DNA of 64,000 bases from an uncultured Pseudomonadota bacterium (GCA_903885195.1 CAISHQ010000087.1:1-64000); one strand, 5' to 3'; positions 37,203 through 50,142 are shown, counted from the stretch's first letter. Notes: generated by a model from the letters alone, not told the origin. Numbers and translations are program-made.

Positions 37203-39674
37203 ATGAAACACGCCCCCCTCGCTCTGGCCGGGTTGCTGGCCGTCACCCTCCTTCCGGTCACCGCCCCCGCGGCCGTCAAAACCACGCCCGGGCAGGCCGA
37301 CCAACGCTTCGCCCAGCTCGAGCAGTTATTGCCAACGCCGAACACCGTTCGGACGGCATCGGGCGCGCCCGGCGCACAGTACTGGCAGCAACGCGCGGAC
37401 TACCGCATCAAGGTGACGCTCGACGAAACGCGTCATCGGCTCAAGGCTCGCCAGAGCATCACCTACATGAATCGCTCGCCGGATACGCTCTCGTACATCT
37501 GGCTGCAGCTTGACCAGAACATCTTCAAGGACGATTCGATCTCCAGGCGCTCGGAGGTCGCATCCAACTCGGGGACGCGGCGCGACTCGATCGGCGCCGG
37601 CGACAGCCTGAGTTTTGCGGCGCTCCGACGTCACCACGCGTTTGAGGACCGCAAGTACGGCTATGAGATCGGCCCCGTGCGTGATGCCGGCGGACGAGTG
37701 CTGCGTACCACCCTCAACGACACCATGCTGCGCATTGATCTGCCGCAGCCGCTGCGCCCGGGTACCAGCATCGAGATCAACTTCGACTGGGAATCGAACA
37801 TCGTCGACGAAGCCCCCATCGGCGCCCGCGGCGGTTACGAGCACTTTCCCGACAGCAACACCTACCAGCACTTCCTCGCGCAATGGTTTCCGCGGCTGGT
37901 CGCCTACACCGACTACACGGGCTGGCAGCACAAGCAGTTCCTGGGTCGCGGCGAATTCACGCTCGAATTCGGTGACTACGACATCGAACTGACGGTCCCC
38001 GCCGATCACATCGTGGCCTCGACCGGCGTGCTGCAGAACCCGGATGCCGTGCTGACGGCGACGCAGCGGGCGCGTTTGAAAAAGGCCGAGACGGCCAAGA
38101 GCCCGGTGTTCATCGTCACTCCGCAAGAGGCGGTGGAGAACGAAAAGACCGGTACCAGCCAGATGCGCACCTGGCGATTCAAGGCCGAGAACGTCCGCGA
38201 CTTCGCCTGGGCGAGCTCGCGCAAGTACATCTGGGATGCGATGGGCTATCGGCAGAACGACGCCAAGCAGCCGTTCGTGATGGCGATGTCCTTCTACCCC
38301 AACGAAGGTGAGCCCATCTGGTCGAAGTATTCGACCCACGCGGTGATCCACACCATGGAGGTGTATTCACGCTTCTCCTTCCCCTATCCCTATCCGGTGG
38401 CCATCTCGGTCAACTCCTGGGAACGCGGTGGCATGGAGTATCCGATGATCACCTTCAACGGCTACCGGCCGACGCGGGACGAGAAATCGGGCAAGCTCAC
38501 TTACTCGCGCAACACCAAGTACGGGCTGATCGGCGTGATCATTCACGAGATCGGCCACATCTATTTCCCGATGGTCGTCAACTCAGACGAACGTCAGTGG
38601 ACCTGGATGGACGAGGGTCTCAACACCTTCCTCGAATACATCGCAGAGCTCGAGTGGGAAGAGAACTTCCCGACCTTCGGCGACAAGACCAACGTCCTCG
38701 ACTTCATTACCGGCTACATGCAGTCGCAGGATCAAGTGCCGATCATGACCAACTCCGACACCATCGTGCAGTTCGGTCCCAACGCCTACTCGAAGCCCGC
38801 CGCCGCGCTCGCGGTGTTGCGCGAGGCCGTGATGGGCAGGGAACTGTTCGACCACGCGTTTCGTGAATACTCCAACCGCTGGAAGTTCAAGCGACCGACG
38901 CCGGCCGACTTCTTCCGCACCATGGAAGATGCCTCCGGAGTCGATCTCGATTGGTTCTGGCGCGGCTGGTTCTACGGCACGGACTACGTCGACGTGTCGG
39001 TCGGCGACATGCGCGCGTATCAGATCTCGTCGCAGGATCCGGAAACGGAATTTCCGCTGCGCCGCGCCGAGTTCGCGGCCAACTGGCCAGAGTCGTACTC
39101 ACAGCGACAAAACCGCGCCGAGGGCCGCCAGACCCGTGTTGATCGTTATCCGGAGCTCAAGGACTTCTATAACGAAAACGATCCGTTCGTGGTCAACAAC
39201 AAGGACCGCAATCAGTACAAGGAATTTCGCGACAAGCTCGAAACGTGGGAGCGCACTGCGCTCGATCGTGCCATCAAGGCGGGCGAGCACGTGCATTTCG
39301 TCGACTTCCACAATCTTGGCGGACTTGTCACGCCGCTGCCCCTGACGCTGACCTTTGCCGACGGCAGCACCGAGGAGTACCAGGTGCCCGCCGAGGTCTG
39401 GCGCTACAACGCCGAGAAGGTGACGAAGCTCTTTATCCGCAAGCAGCGCCTCGTGAGTGTCGAACTCGACCGAAGCCATCTGATCGCTGATGCGGACAAG
39501 AGCAACAACATCACGCCTCGACGCATCGAGCAAAGCCGTATCGAACTGTTCAAGGGGCGCGACAGCGGCCGTAATCAGATGCTCGACGCGCTGGCAGAGT
39601 TGAAGGGTGAGCCCAAGAGCGGCGAGAAGACCGAGACGAAGGCGCTGCCCTTGCAGCCCGCTCCGCCGAAGTGA
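37203..39674 (+). CDS. M1 family metallopeptidase
   Basis: Signal peptide; ERGGMEYPMI and VIIHEIGHIYFPMVVNSDER (HExxH...E). Confidence 0.93.
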   Translation: MKHAPLALAGLLAVTLLPVTAPAAVKTTPGQADQRFAQLEQLLPTPNTVRTASGAPGAQYWQQRADYRIKVTLDETRHRLKARQSITYMNRSPDTLSYIWLQLDQNIFKDDSISRRSEVASNSGTRRDSIGAGDSLSFAALRRHHAFEDRKYGYEIGPVRDAGGRVLRTTLNDTMLRIDLPQPLRPGTSIEINFDWESNIVDEAPIGARGGYEHFPDSNTYQHFLAQWFPRLVAYTDYTGWQHKQFLGRGEFTLEFGDYDIELTVPADHIVASTGVLQNPDAVLTATQRARLKKAETAKSPVFIVTPQEAVENEKTGTSQMRTWRFKAENVRDFAWASSRKYIWDAMGYRQNDAKQPFVMAMSFYPNEGEPIWSKYSTHAVIHTMEVYSRFSFPYPYPVAISVNSWERGGMEYPMITFNGYRPTRDEKSGKLTYSRNTKYGLIGVIIHEIGHIYFPMVVNSDERQWTWMDEGLNTFLEYIAELEWEENFPTFGDKTNVLDFITGYMQSQDQVPIMTNSDTIVQFGPNAYSKPAAALAVLREAVMGRELFDHAFREYSNRWKFKRPTPADFFRTMEDASGVDLDWFWRGWFYGTDYVDVSVGDMRAYQISSQDPETEFPLRRAEFAANWPESYSQRQNRAEGRQTRVDRYPELKDFYNENDPFVVNNKDRNQYKEFRDKLETWERTALDRAIKAGEHVHFVDFHNLGGLVTPLPLTLTFADGSTEEYQVPAEVWRYNAEKVTKLFIRKQRLVSVELDRSHLIADADKSNNITPRRIEQSRIELFKGRDSGRNQMLDALAELKGEPKSGEKTETKALPLQPAPPK

Positions 39675-40207
39675 ACGGGGCCGGCGCGCAGCGTCGGCGC
39701 CTCCTTCACCTCGCGGTTTCAGCAGCCGCGGGAGTGTCGCTCGCGGTTTGTCGGCACGACGCCTTTGCGCATCGATCGCACGTCACGCTCACACGCGTCA
39801 TTCCCAACCCGCGTACGGGTCGTTGGGAGTTCGTGCACGCCATCCACTATCACGACGCACTGCGACTGCTGGCGGTGCGCGGGGTACGCGATGACGTGCA
39901 GCCCGCCTCCGTCGAGGGCCGAGCCCGCCTTGCACTCGAAGTCGAACGAGGCTTTCGTTGGCTCGCACCGACCGGAGAGGTGCTGCAGCCCTCGACCGTG
40001 GGCGCCGAACTCGAAGGTGACAACGTCTACGTCTATCAGGAGTTGCCCGCACCGGCGACAACCGGCCGCTACGCCGTCGAAGCCACTTTGATGCAGGATG
40101 TGTTTCCCGATCAGGTGAACAACATCAGCCTCGAGTTCACCCTGCCGCGCACGACGCTACGGCTGTCACGTCGGCAACCGCGTGGCGAGTTCACTCCGCC
40201 TTCGTAG
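39671..40207 (+). CDS. DUF6702-like secreted protein
   Basis: GTGA overlap with M1 peptidase; AFAHRSHVTLTRVIPNPRTGRWEFVHAIHYHDA. Confidence 0.55.
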   Translation: MNGAGAQRRRLLHLAVSAAAGVSLAVCRHDAFAHRSHVTLTRVIPNPRTGRWEFVHAIHYHDALRLLAVRGVRDDVQPASVEGRARLALEVERGFRWLAPTGEVLQPSTVGAELEGDNVYVYQELPAPATTGRYAVEATLMQDVFPDQVNNISLEFTLPRTTLRLSRRQPRGEFTPPS

Positions 40208-42377
40208 ACGGTGCACTAAATTTGCTGGATCGCCCTGCCTGACGTCGGCCTGGCGCATAGTCTTCGAGCACGTGCGCGGCGAGTTCCGCTTCGGTGAAAT
40301 ACACACGCTTGGTCTGCTGGCTCGCGAACAGTCGCGCCTGATCGGCATAGTGCGGCGAGCGTTCACGGGATGAGGCCGCGCCGAATTGGTGAACACTTTG
40401 GCTGCTGAGGCGTCCGTTGCGATCCCAGCTGACGAACATCATAAAGCCATCACCCGAGACCGCGCGTAGCCGACCATCGGCCTCGGCGATCGAATGCACC
40501 GCGCGCAGCATGTCCGGGGCTCCATCGAGCGGCAGATCGACCTTGCCGCGGCGCAAACGGCTCACCTCGCCCCACAGCGGATCAAGGCGTCCGAAGCCCG
40601 TCATCAATTCGGTCGCCGCGCCGCGCAAGGCCTCGGTCAATTCACTCTCGGGCATAGGCTGACCCTGTTGACGGGCGCGCTCGCGAGCCTCGAGCACGCG
40701 ATTCGCTGCCAGCACGCCGATCGCAGCCGACCGATTTCGCTGATCGGTGCGTAAGTCCCAACCGGCGAGCGTTCCGAGCGCACTCTGCATCGTCGGATCA
40801 TCCGCACCCTTCGGGATCGCGAGCAGGTCTCGCACGACAGCAGCCAACTCGGACTGCGGACTGATGCCAAGGTCGAACTTGTAGCGCCGGAATTCGTCAT
40901 CGGAGATCTGTTCGTCCGAGCCGTAGGTCTCGAGCAGTCGCCAACCACGGTTTGTCTCGCGGGTCTCGACGCCCATATCACGCGCAAAGTTGGCCTCGCC
41001 CAGCGCCTCGCGCGGCAGGGTCGCCTGCAACGGCGTGTTGTTCGCGTTGAAGAGGATCCCCGAGGAGGGATTCCACCACTGCGGTACTTCGCTGAAAGGC
41101 CGGTACTCGCTCCAGATGAGCGACGAGCGATCTCCAGGCAACTCGCCTGTCCAGTCGACGTTACCGACACGTCGCGGAAACAGGGCGTTGTAAACGTAGC
41201 CGATGTTGCCTTCGGCATCCGCGTAGAGATAGTTGATGCTCGGCAAAGCCTGCAAGCCGAGCGCCGCGCGCCACTCCTCGAGATTACGAGCGCGATTCAG
41301 GCGATAGTATTGCAACGGCATTCGTAGCTCGTTCATGCCTGCGTAACGCACAGCGAATATGCCCTGCGGCGTCTCGATCACCGGGCCATGCACGCTGCGC
41401 CGGACTTCCCGGTGCACCGTCCAGCGGAACGGACCCCAGAGTCGGACTCTGAGCTTGGCCTCACGCTGCTCGAAATCGACCCAGCGTCCATCGAGTCGAT
41501 ATTGCTCCGGGTCATCAGGGTTGATGGTCAGGCGGTAAACATCGATGAGGTCGGGTCGATTGACGGTGTTCGCCCAACCGAGGCGCTCGCCGTGTCCGTG
41601 CAGCATGAACGGCGAGCCCGGGAAGAACCCGCCCGCGACGTGCCAACCCTCGTCGCTCTGCAATACGGCCTCGTACCACGCAACGGGTCCCTCGAGCGGC
41701 TGATGCGAGTTGACGAGCAGGCGCGTGTGACCGTCCTCGGAGCGCGAAGGCGCCACGACCACGGCATTCGATCCTCGCGGAGGGTCGTCCGTCACCTGAC
41801 CGATGAGGCGCGCGAGTTCACGGTCGAGACCGTAGAAGAGCGGCACTTTGAGGACGAAACCCGCAGCGATGTCCTCGCCCCTGACGGGCAGCAGACCCTC
41901 TGGCACTTCGCGTGGGTTCAATGCACCGTAGTAGTTGAGGCCATCTGCATAGGCCTTGAGCACGGCGCGCACCTCGGCCGGCAGATCGCTGGAATAGCGA
42001 GCCTCGACTGCTGGCCATACGCCGAGCAGATGCACGAGGTAATCGCCGGCTGCGGCCGATGCCCCGTGCTCAGCGGCACGCGTGCCGCGGGCTGCCATCA
42101 CCACCTCGGCAATGGTCGGAAAGTCGTCCTCGGAGTGCGCGAATGCGAGACCGAAGGCCACATCGACGTCGCGCCGACCGCGGATATGGGGCACACCCCA
42201 CTCGTCGCGGCGAATCCGCGCATCGTAGGTCTTCGCCACGGACATCAATTGGTCGACGTCGGGCTCAGCAATGCGGTTGGGCCGATCCAGCAGCCACAGG
42301 CCGCCTGCCGCGGTGGCGGCGAGCGCCGCTACGGCGACCACGACCCAGACGATGGTGAAGAGGAGTTTGCGCATCAT
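40191..42377 (-). CDS. Penicillin acylase family protein (N-terminal nucleophile hydrolase)
   Basis: RRDEWGVPHIRG, FGLAFAHSEDDF, GSNAVVVAPSRSEDG (putative Ser nucleophile). Confidence 0.92.
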   Translation of the reverse strand: MMRKLLFTIVWVVVAVAALAATAAGGLWLLDRPNRIAEPDVDQLMSVAKTYDARIRRDEWGVPHIRGRRDVDVAFGLAFAHSEDDFPTIAEVVMAARGTRAAEHGASAAAGDYLVHLLGVWPAVEARYSSDLPAEVRAVLKAYADGLNYYGALNPREVPEGLLPVRGEDIAAGFVLKVPLFYGLDRELARLIGQVTDDPPRGSNAVVVAPSRSEDGHTRLLVNSHQPLEGPVAWYEAVLQSDEGWHVAGGFFPGSPFMLHGHGERLGWANTVNRPDLIDVYRLTINPDDPEQYRLDGRWVDFEQREAKLRVRLWGPFRWTVHREVRRSVHGPVIETPQGIFAVRYAGMNELRMPLQYYRLNRARNLEEWRAALGLQALPSINYLYADAEGNIGYVYNALFPRRVGNVDWTGELPGDRSSLIWSEYRPFSEVPQWWNPSSGILFNANNTPLQATLPREALGEANFARDMGVETRETNRGWRLLETYGSDEQISDDEFRRYKFDLGISPQSELAAVVRDLLAIPKGADDPTMQSALGTLAGWDLRTDQRNRSAAIGVLAANRVLEARERARQQGQPMPESELTEALRGAATELMTGFGRLDPLWGEVSRLRRGKVDLPLDGAPDMLRAVHSIAEADGRLRAVSGDGFMMFVSWDRNGRLSSQSVHQFGAASSRERSPHYADQARLFASQQTKRVYFTEAELAAHVLEDYAPGRRQAGRSSKFSAPSTKAE

Positions 42378-42425
42378 CGGCCCTCGCCTCTGCTATCGGC
42401 CAAGTCGCGCAAATATATAGGGAAA

Positions 42426-42499
42426 TGGAGGCTAGGGTCGGAATCGAACCGGCGTAGACGGCTTTGCAGGCCGCTGCATGACCACTCTGCCACCTAGCC
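42426..42499 (-). tRNA. tRNA-Cys(GCA)
   Basis: Reverse complement GGCTAGGTGGCAGAGTGGTCATGCAGCGGCCTGCAAAGCCGTCTACGCCGGTTCGATTCCGACCCTAGCCTCCA. Confidence 0.95.
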
Positions 42500-42516
42500 G
42501 CGCCGAAAAAAAGAAA

Positions 42517-42592
<76 letters not shown>

Positions 42593-42667
42593 CCGGGGAC
42601 AGAGGCCGAGGATTGTAGTGTCCCCTCCGCCCAAGTCAAGGCAAACCGACGTCTCCCCTCGCCGCTC

Positions 42668-43228
42668 TCAGGACGCGCCCCGCAGATCCGGCCAGGCTGC
42701 CCGAAGGTAGTCGATGGCCGAGACCAGCGTCAGCACCGCGGCAATGACGGTTAACACCAAACCGACCTGGTACGTCGGCAGGATCCACACGTCCCAGCGA
42801 ATCAACATCATCGAGAGGCCAACGATCTGCAGGATGGTCTTGAGTTTGCCGAGTCGCGACACGGCGACCTTGCGTCGTTGCCCGATCTCGGCCATCCACT
42901 CGCGCAGCGCCGAGATCGCAATCTCGCGGCCGATGATCACGATCGCAGGAAGAACCACGACGAAACGCGAATCCTTACTGACGAGCAACACGAGCGCGAC
43001 GGCCACAATGAGTTTATCGGCCACGGGGTCGAGAAACGCGCCGAGCCGCGAGGTTTGCCCCCACTTACGCGCGAAGTAGCCATCGAGCGTATCGGTGATA
43101 CCGGCGATCGCAAACAAGGCGCCCGCCGCCGGATCAGACCAGTGATACGGCAGGTGGAACAGGACGACCACGAGCGGAATCGAAAAGATCCGCATCCAGG
43201 TCAGGGCATTGGGGACGGTCCAGAGCAT
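42668..43228 (-). CDS. pgsA: CDP-diacylglycerol--glycerol-3-phosphate 3-phosphatidyltransferase
   Basis: DGYFARKWGQTSRLGAFLDPVADK CDP-OH-P signature; between uvrC and tRNA-Gly. Confidence 0.95.
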   Translation of the reverse strand: MLWTVPNALTWMRIFSIPLVVVLFHLPYHWSDPAAGALFAIAGITDTLDGYFARKWGQTSRLGAFLDPVADKLIVAVALVLLVSKDSRFVVVLPAIVIIGREIAISALREWMAEIGQRRKVAVSRLGKLKTILQIVGLSMMLIRWDVWILPTYQVGLVLTVIAAVLTLVSAIDYLRAAWPDLRGAS

Positions 43229-43231
43229 GCG

Positions 43232-45076
43232 TTACTCGCCGGGGTGCAGCGCATCATAAAGGGTTTGGGCCAATGTCGGGCCCACACCCGGTGCCCGTTC
43301 GAGATCCATGCGACCCGCCTTGAGGATGCCCTGCAGCCCACCGAAGTGCAGCAATAGGGCTTTGCGCTTGGCGGGACCGAGGCCCGGCACCGTCTCGAGG
43401 ATCGACTCGTTGAAGCGCTTCGCCCGTCGCCGACGGTGTCCCGTGATGGCGAAGCGGTGCGCCTCATCGCGGATCTGCTGCAGCAGGCGCAAGGCCGGCG
43501 ACGCCGGTCCTGGGATCAGCGGCGCCTCCCCGGCGGGCGCCCAGTGCAGACGCTCCTGACCGGGCTTGCGATCCGGCCCCTTGGAAATACCGACCAACGG
43601 CTGGTCCGTGATCCCCTGCTCCGCCAGCACTTCGCGCACCCCGGCGAGTTGCGCCGGTCCACCGTCGATCACCAACAGGTCGGGCGGCGGGATCTCCCCC
43701 GCCTGCACCCGTGCGTAGCGGCGACCGACAGCCTGGCGCAGCGCGCCGTAATCATCGCCCGGCGCCACGCCGGTGATGTTTAGTCGGCGATAGTCCTTCT
43801 TAAGGGGGCCCTCAGGCCCGAACACCACGCAGGAAGCGACTGTACCCTCGCCCTGGGTATGACTGATGTCGAAGCACTCCATGCGCTCCGGGGGTGCAGG
43901 CAACTGCAGCAGATCGGCCAACGCTGCCTGCAACTGTTGGTATCCCTCCTTGCGTGACTGACGCATCCGCAGCGCGTTGCGCGCGTTCTCGACCGCCATC
44001 TCCACCCAGCGCGCCGCCAGACCTCGTTGGGCTCGGTGCAATCGAACCGCGTGACCTGCCATGCCACCCAGTGCCTCGCCGAGTGCCGGGGCGTCCTCGA
44101 GCTCGAGGTTCGGATAAATGACCGGAGGCGGCGACTGCGCGGCGTAGTACTGCATCATGAAGGACGACAGCGCCTCGGCCGGCGTCGCGAGATCGGCCCG
44201 CGGAAAGAAGCTGTGAGTGCCGAGGCTGCGCCCGCCGCGCACCGGCATGACGCTGACGGCGTAATTGCCGGGGTCACCCGCGAGGGCAAACACATCGGCG
44301 TCGCGCTCGTCGTCGGCTGCAATCACCTGCTGCGCCTGCAATTCCTTGATCGCGGCGATCTGGTCGCGCAGCGCCGCGGCACGTTCGAACTCGAGCCGCT
44401 CGGCCGCCCACTCCATGCGCGCAGCAAGCTGCTGTTGCACCTCGTCGTTGCGACCCTCCAGCACCTTCATCGCCGCTTCGACGTCCTTCGCATAGTCGGC
44501 CTCGCTGATCAGAGCGACGCAAGGTGCAGAGCAGCGGCCGATCTGGTGCTGCAGACAGGGTCGACTGCGATGCGCGAATTGGCTGTCACGACAATTGCGC
44601 AGCCGAAAGATCTTCTGCAGATGATTCAGCGACTCGGTCACGGCACCCGCGTTGGGATAGGGACCGAAGAACCGGCCCGGCGCATTGCGCGATCCGCGAT
44701 AGATACCCAGCCGCGGGAAGGCGTGACCGCCGGTGAACCAGAGATACGGAAAGCTCTTGTCGTCACGCAGCACTACGTTGTATTTCGGGTGCAGTGCCTT
44801 GATCAGGTTGTGCTCGAGCAGCAGTGCCTCGGTCTCCGAGCGCGTCACCGTGACTTCCATCGCGGCAATCTGCGCCACCAGGGCCTGCACCTTGGGGATC
44901 ACGTTCGAGGGCACAAAGTAACTGCCGACCCGATCGCGCAGACTCTTGGCCTTGCCGACGTAGAGCAAGGCACCGGCGGCATCGAACATCCGATAGACGC
45001 CAGGTCGACGCGGCAGGCTCGCTACGAACGCGCGTGCATCGAACGGGGTTGCCGTCATGGGGGCCGGATCGCTCAC
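43232..45076 (-). CDS. uvrC: Excinuclease ABC subunit C
   Basis: GIY-YIG-type N-terminus PGVYRMFDAAGALLYVGKAKSLRDRVGSYF; ECFDISHTQGEGTVASCVVF; C-terminal HhH. Confidence 0.97.
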   Translation of the reverse strand: MSDPAPMTATPFDARAFVASLPRRPGVYRMFDAAGALLYVGKAKSLRDRVGSYFVPSNVIPKVQALVAQIAAMEVTVTRSETEALLLEHNLIKALHPKYNVVLRDDKSFPYLWFTGGHAFPRLGIYRGSRNAPGRFFGPYPNAGAVTESLNHLQKIFRLRNCRDSQFAHRSRPCLQHQIGRCSAPCVALISEADYAKDVEAAMKVLEGRNDEVQQQLAARMEWAAERLEFERAAALRDQIAAIKELQAQQVIAADDERDADVFALAGDPGNYAVSVMPVRGGRSLGTHSFFPRADLATPAEALSSFMMQYYAAQSPPPVIYPNLELEDAPALGEALGGMAGHAVRLHRAQRGLAARWVEMAVENARNALRMRQSRKEGYQQLQAALADLLQLPAPPERMECFDISHTQGEGTVASCVVFGPEGPLKKDYRRLNITGVAPGDDYGALRQAVGRRYARVQAGEIPPPDLLVIDGGPAQLAGVREVLAEQGITDQPLVGISKGPDRKPGQERLHWAPAGEAPLIPGPASPALRLLQQIRDEAHRFAITGHRRRRAKRFNESILETVPGLGPAKRKALLLHFGGLQGILKAGRMDLERAPGVGPTLAQTLYDALHPGE

Positions 45077-45109
45077 GGGCGCATTATGTCAGCCGACGCC
45101 CTGCAGGAC

Positions 45110-45751
45110 TCAGTGGGTGCGGGAAAGATCCCGTGCTTGAGCCAGCACCTCGCGAAACATCTCCGGCGTTAGCCGCCGCGTCTGGGTGTTGTAACGGCTG
45201 CAATGATACGAATCGAGCAGCCAGCGATCGGACCCGAGCGCATGACGGGCCGCGTGCGCAAAGCGGAACTTGCCGCGCGGCAGCGCGAGCGCATCGAGCA
45301 CCGCATCGTGGGCGATCCGACCAAGCGCCACCACCACCCGCACGGTGTCGTGCGCCGCGAGTTCGGCGCGCAGAAACGCGTTACAGGTGCGTATCTCCGC
45401 CGGCGTAGGCTTGTTGGCGGGCGGCAAGCACTTGACGGCATTGGTGATGCGCACCCCGGTGAGCTGCAGACCATCGTCGCGCGACACAGAGACCGCGGCG
45501 CTTGAAACGCCAAGCGCATGCAGGGTGTCGTAGAGCAGGATGCCGGCGTGATCCCCCGTGAAGGGTCGACCGGTGCGGTTGGCGCCGTGCAAGCCCGGTG
45601 CAAGGCCCACGATGAGCCACCGGGGTGCCGCATCGCCGAATGCCGCGACGGGCGCCGCGTGGTAACCGGGGTAACGCTCCCCCGTCGACTCGCAGAACGT
45701 CGCGAGCCGCGGACAGCGCCGACATTGCGGATCGAACAGTGCGTCGGCCAC
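45110..45751 (-). CDS. Uracil-DNA glycosylase, family 5-like (UDGb)
   Basis: LIVGLAPGLHGANRTGRPFTGDHAG; YHCSRYNTQTRRLT; Cys cluster near N-terminus; GTG start at 45751 chosen. Confidence 0.8.
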   Translation of the reverse strand: MADALFDPQCRRCPRLATFCESTGERYPGYHAAPVAAFGDAAPRWLIVGLAPGLHGANRTGRPFTGDHAGILLYDTLHALGVSSAAVSVSRDDGLQLTGVRITNAVKCLPPANKPTPAEIRTCNAFLRAELAAHDTVRVVVALGRIAHDAVLDALALPRGKFRFAHAARHALGSDRWLLDSYHCSRYNTQTRRLTPEMFREVLAQARDLSRTH

Positions 45752-45753
45752 GA

Positions 45754-47082
<1,329 letters not shown>

Positions 47083-47084
47083 GG

Positions 47085-47123
47085 AGAATCCGCGCCCCCG
47101 GCTGCTGCGAGGGCGCGGATTCT
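47085..47123 (-). promoter_or_regulatory. Perfect 13-bp inverted repeat (RNA hairpin) directly upstream of the icd start codon
   Basis: AGAATCCGCGCCC (47085-47097) and GGGCGCGGATTCT (47111-47123), 13-nt loop, ends 2 nt before the icd ATG. Confidence 0.85.
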
Positions 47124-47140
47124 ACCCGAGCCTCGCTCGC

Positions 47141-48427
<1,287 letters not shown>

Positions 48428-48481
48428 GCGTGTCTCCTTCCTGTGTCCTTAGGAAATGTACGAGGGGTGGATCAGGGTCAA

Positions 48482-50068
48482 TCAATCGAGCTCGCGATAC
48501 GCCGCAAGCGTCAAAAACGTGGCGAACTCGGACGCCGTGGTGATGCCATCGAGCAGCGCCGCAGCCTGCTCGTAGCGGCCTGCCGCATAAGCCGACTCAC
48601 CGAGCCACTGGCGCAATCGCTGCTGCTCCGCAGCCAGTTCTGCCCGGAACAACTCCGCGGTGATCTTGCGACCATCCTCGAGCACCCCGCGCGGGTGGTG
48701 GATCCACTGCCAGATCTGCGCGCGGGAAATCTCGGCCGTGGCCGCGTCTTCCATCAGGTTGTTGATCGGCACGCAGCCGTTGCCGCACAACCACGCAGCC
48801 ATGTACTGCAGCGACACGCTGATGTTGTCGCGCAGACCCTCCGTGCTGATCGCACCACTTGGGATCTGCAACAGGTCCGTGGCCGCGACCTGCACGTCCT
48901 CGCGCAGGCGGTGTAACTGGTTGGCCGTCGGCATGAGGCGATCGAACACGTCCATCGCCACCGGCACGAGCCCGGGGTGCGCCACCCAAGTACCGTCATG
49001 CCCGTCGCCCGCTTCGCGTTCCTTGTCCGCTCGCACTTTGGCGATCGCAGCCTCGTTGGCCACCGGGTCGTGCTTGATCGGGATCTGCGCCGCCATGCCG
49101 CCCATCGCGAATGCGCCGCGCCGATGGCAGGTACGGATGCAGAGCAGCGAATAGGAGCGCATGAAGTGGGTCGTCATGGTCACGAGCCGACGCTCGGGCA
49201 GCACGAAGTCGGCTCGTTTCGCGAACTTCTTGATGAAGCTGAAGATGTAATCCCAACGCCCGCAGTTCAGTCCGACGATGGAGTCGCGGAGTTCAAAGAG
49301 GATTTCGTCCATCTCGAACGCCGCGAGTATCGTCTCGATGAGCACGGTGCATTTGATCGTGCCGTGCGCCAGACCGAGGCGCCGCTCGGTGAAATCGAAC
49401 ACCTCGGCCCACAAGCGCGCCTCGCGGTGACTCTCAAGTTTCGGCAGGTAGAAGTACGGTCCCGTGCCGCGCTCGCGCAGCGCCGCGTGGTTGTGAAAGA
49501 CGTACAGCCCGAAATCGACGAGAGCGCCCGGCACAGCCCGCCCATCGTGCAGCAGGTGCTTTTCTGCGAGGTGCCAACCCCGCGGGCGCACGATAAGCAC
49601 AGCGGTCTCCGCGTTGAGCCGATACGCTTTGCCCTCCGCGGAGGTGAAGTCGATACGCCGCAGCACGGCATCGCGAAGGTTCGCCTGACCGCCGATGACG
49701 TTGTCCCAGGACGGGGCAAGCGAGTCCTCACAGTCGGCCATGAATACTTTGGCGCCGCTGTTGAGGGCATTGATGATCATCTTCCGATCGGTGGGACCGG
49801 TGATTTCCACGCGCCGATCGAGCAGATCGGCCGGAATGCCCGCGATGCGCCATTCGCCCTCGCGAACCGCGCGCGTCTCGGCGAGAAAATCGGGTAGTTC
49901 ACCGGCATCGAGGCGCTGCTGGCGTTGCTCGCGGGCGCGTAGCAACTGCTCCACCCGCGGAGCGAAACGCGCGGCGAGCTCTGCGAGGAAGCCCAACGCC
50001 TCAGTGGTCAGGACTCCTTCGTCCGCGGGGCGCGCCCGAGTTCCGCTCGCCAATTCAATTGTCGACAT
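48482..50068 (-). CDS. aceB: Malate synthase A
   Basis: MADCEDSLAPSWDNVIGGQANL, GLNCGRWDYIFSFIKKF, MGGMAAQIPIK. Confidence 0.97.
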   Translation of the reverse strand: MSTIELASGTRARPADEGVLTTEALGFLAELAARFAPRVEQLLRAREQRQQRLDAGELPDFLAETRAVREGEWRIAGIPADLLDRRVEITGPTDRKMIINALNSGAKVFMADCEDSLAPSWDNVIGGQANLRDAVLRRIDFTSAEGKAYRLNAETAVLIVRPRGWHLAEKHLLHDGRAVPGALVDFGLYVFHNHAALRERGTGPYFYLPKLESHREARLWAEVFDFTERRLGLAHGTIKCTVLIETILAAFEMDEILFELRDSIVGLNCGRWDYIFSFIKKFAKRADFVLPERRLVTMTTHFMRSYSLLCIRTCHRRGAFAMGGMAAQIPIKHDPVANEAAIAKVRADKEREAGDGHDGTWVAHPGLVPVAMDVFDRLMPTANQLHRLREDVQVAATDLLQIPSGAISTEGLRDNISVSLQYMAAWLCGNGCVPINNLMEDAATAEISRAQIWQWIHHPRGVLEDGRKITAELFRAELAAEQQRLRQWLGESAYAAGRYEQAAALLDGITTASEFATFLTLAAYRELD

Positions 50069-50142
50069 TCAAGCCACTCCGCGGCCCCAGAACAGGGCGT
50101 CGATTGAATTCTAGACCTCGCGGTGAGAGTATTTACACAATA

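Noticed and set aside
32748-42425. Integrative element or prophage inserted at the tRNA genes
   Set aside because: No integrase, transposase or phage genes recognised; only tRNA-arm similarity flanks the block, so it is reported as a synteny break only.
42595-42625. GGGGACA...TGTCCCC 7-bp inverted repeat between pgsA and tRNA-Gly
   Set aside because: Short stem with a 17-nt loop and no U-tract; may be a processing signal but evidence is too weak.
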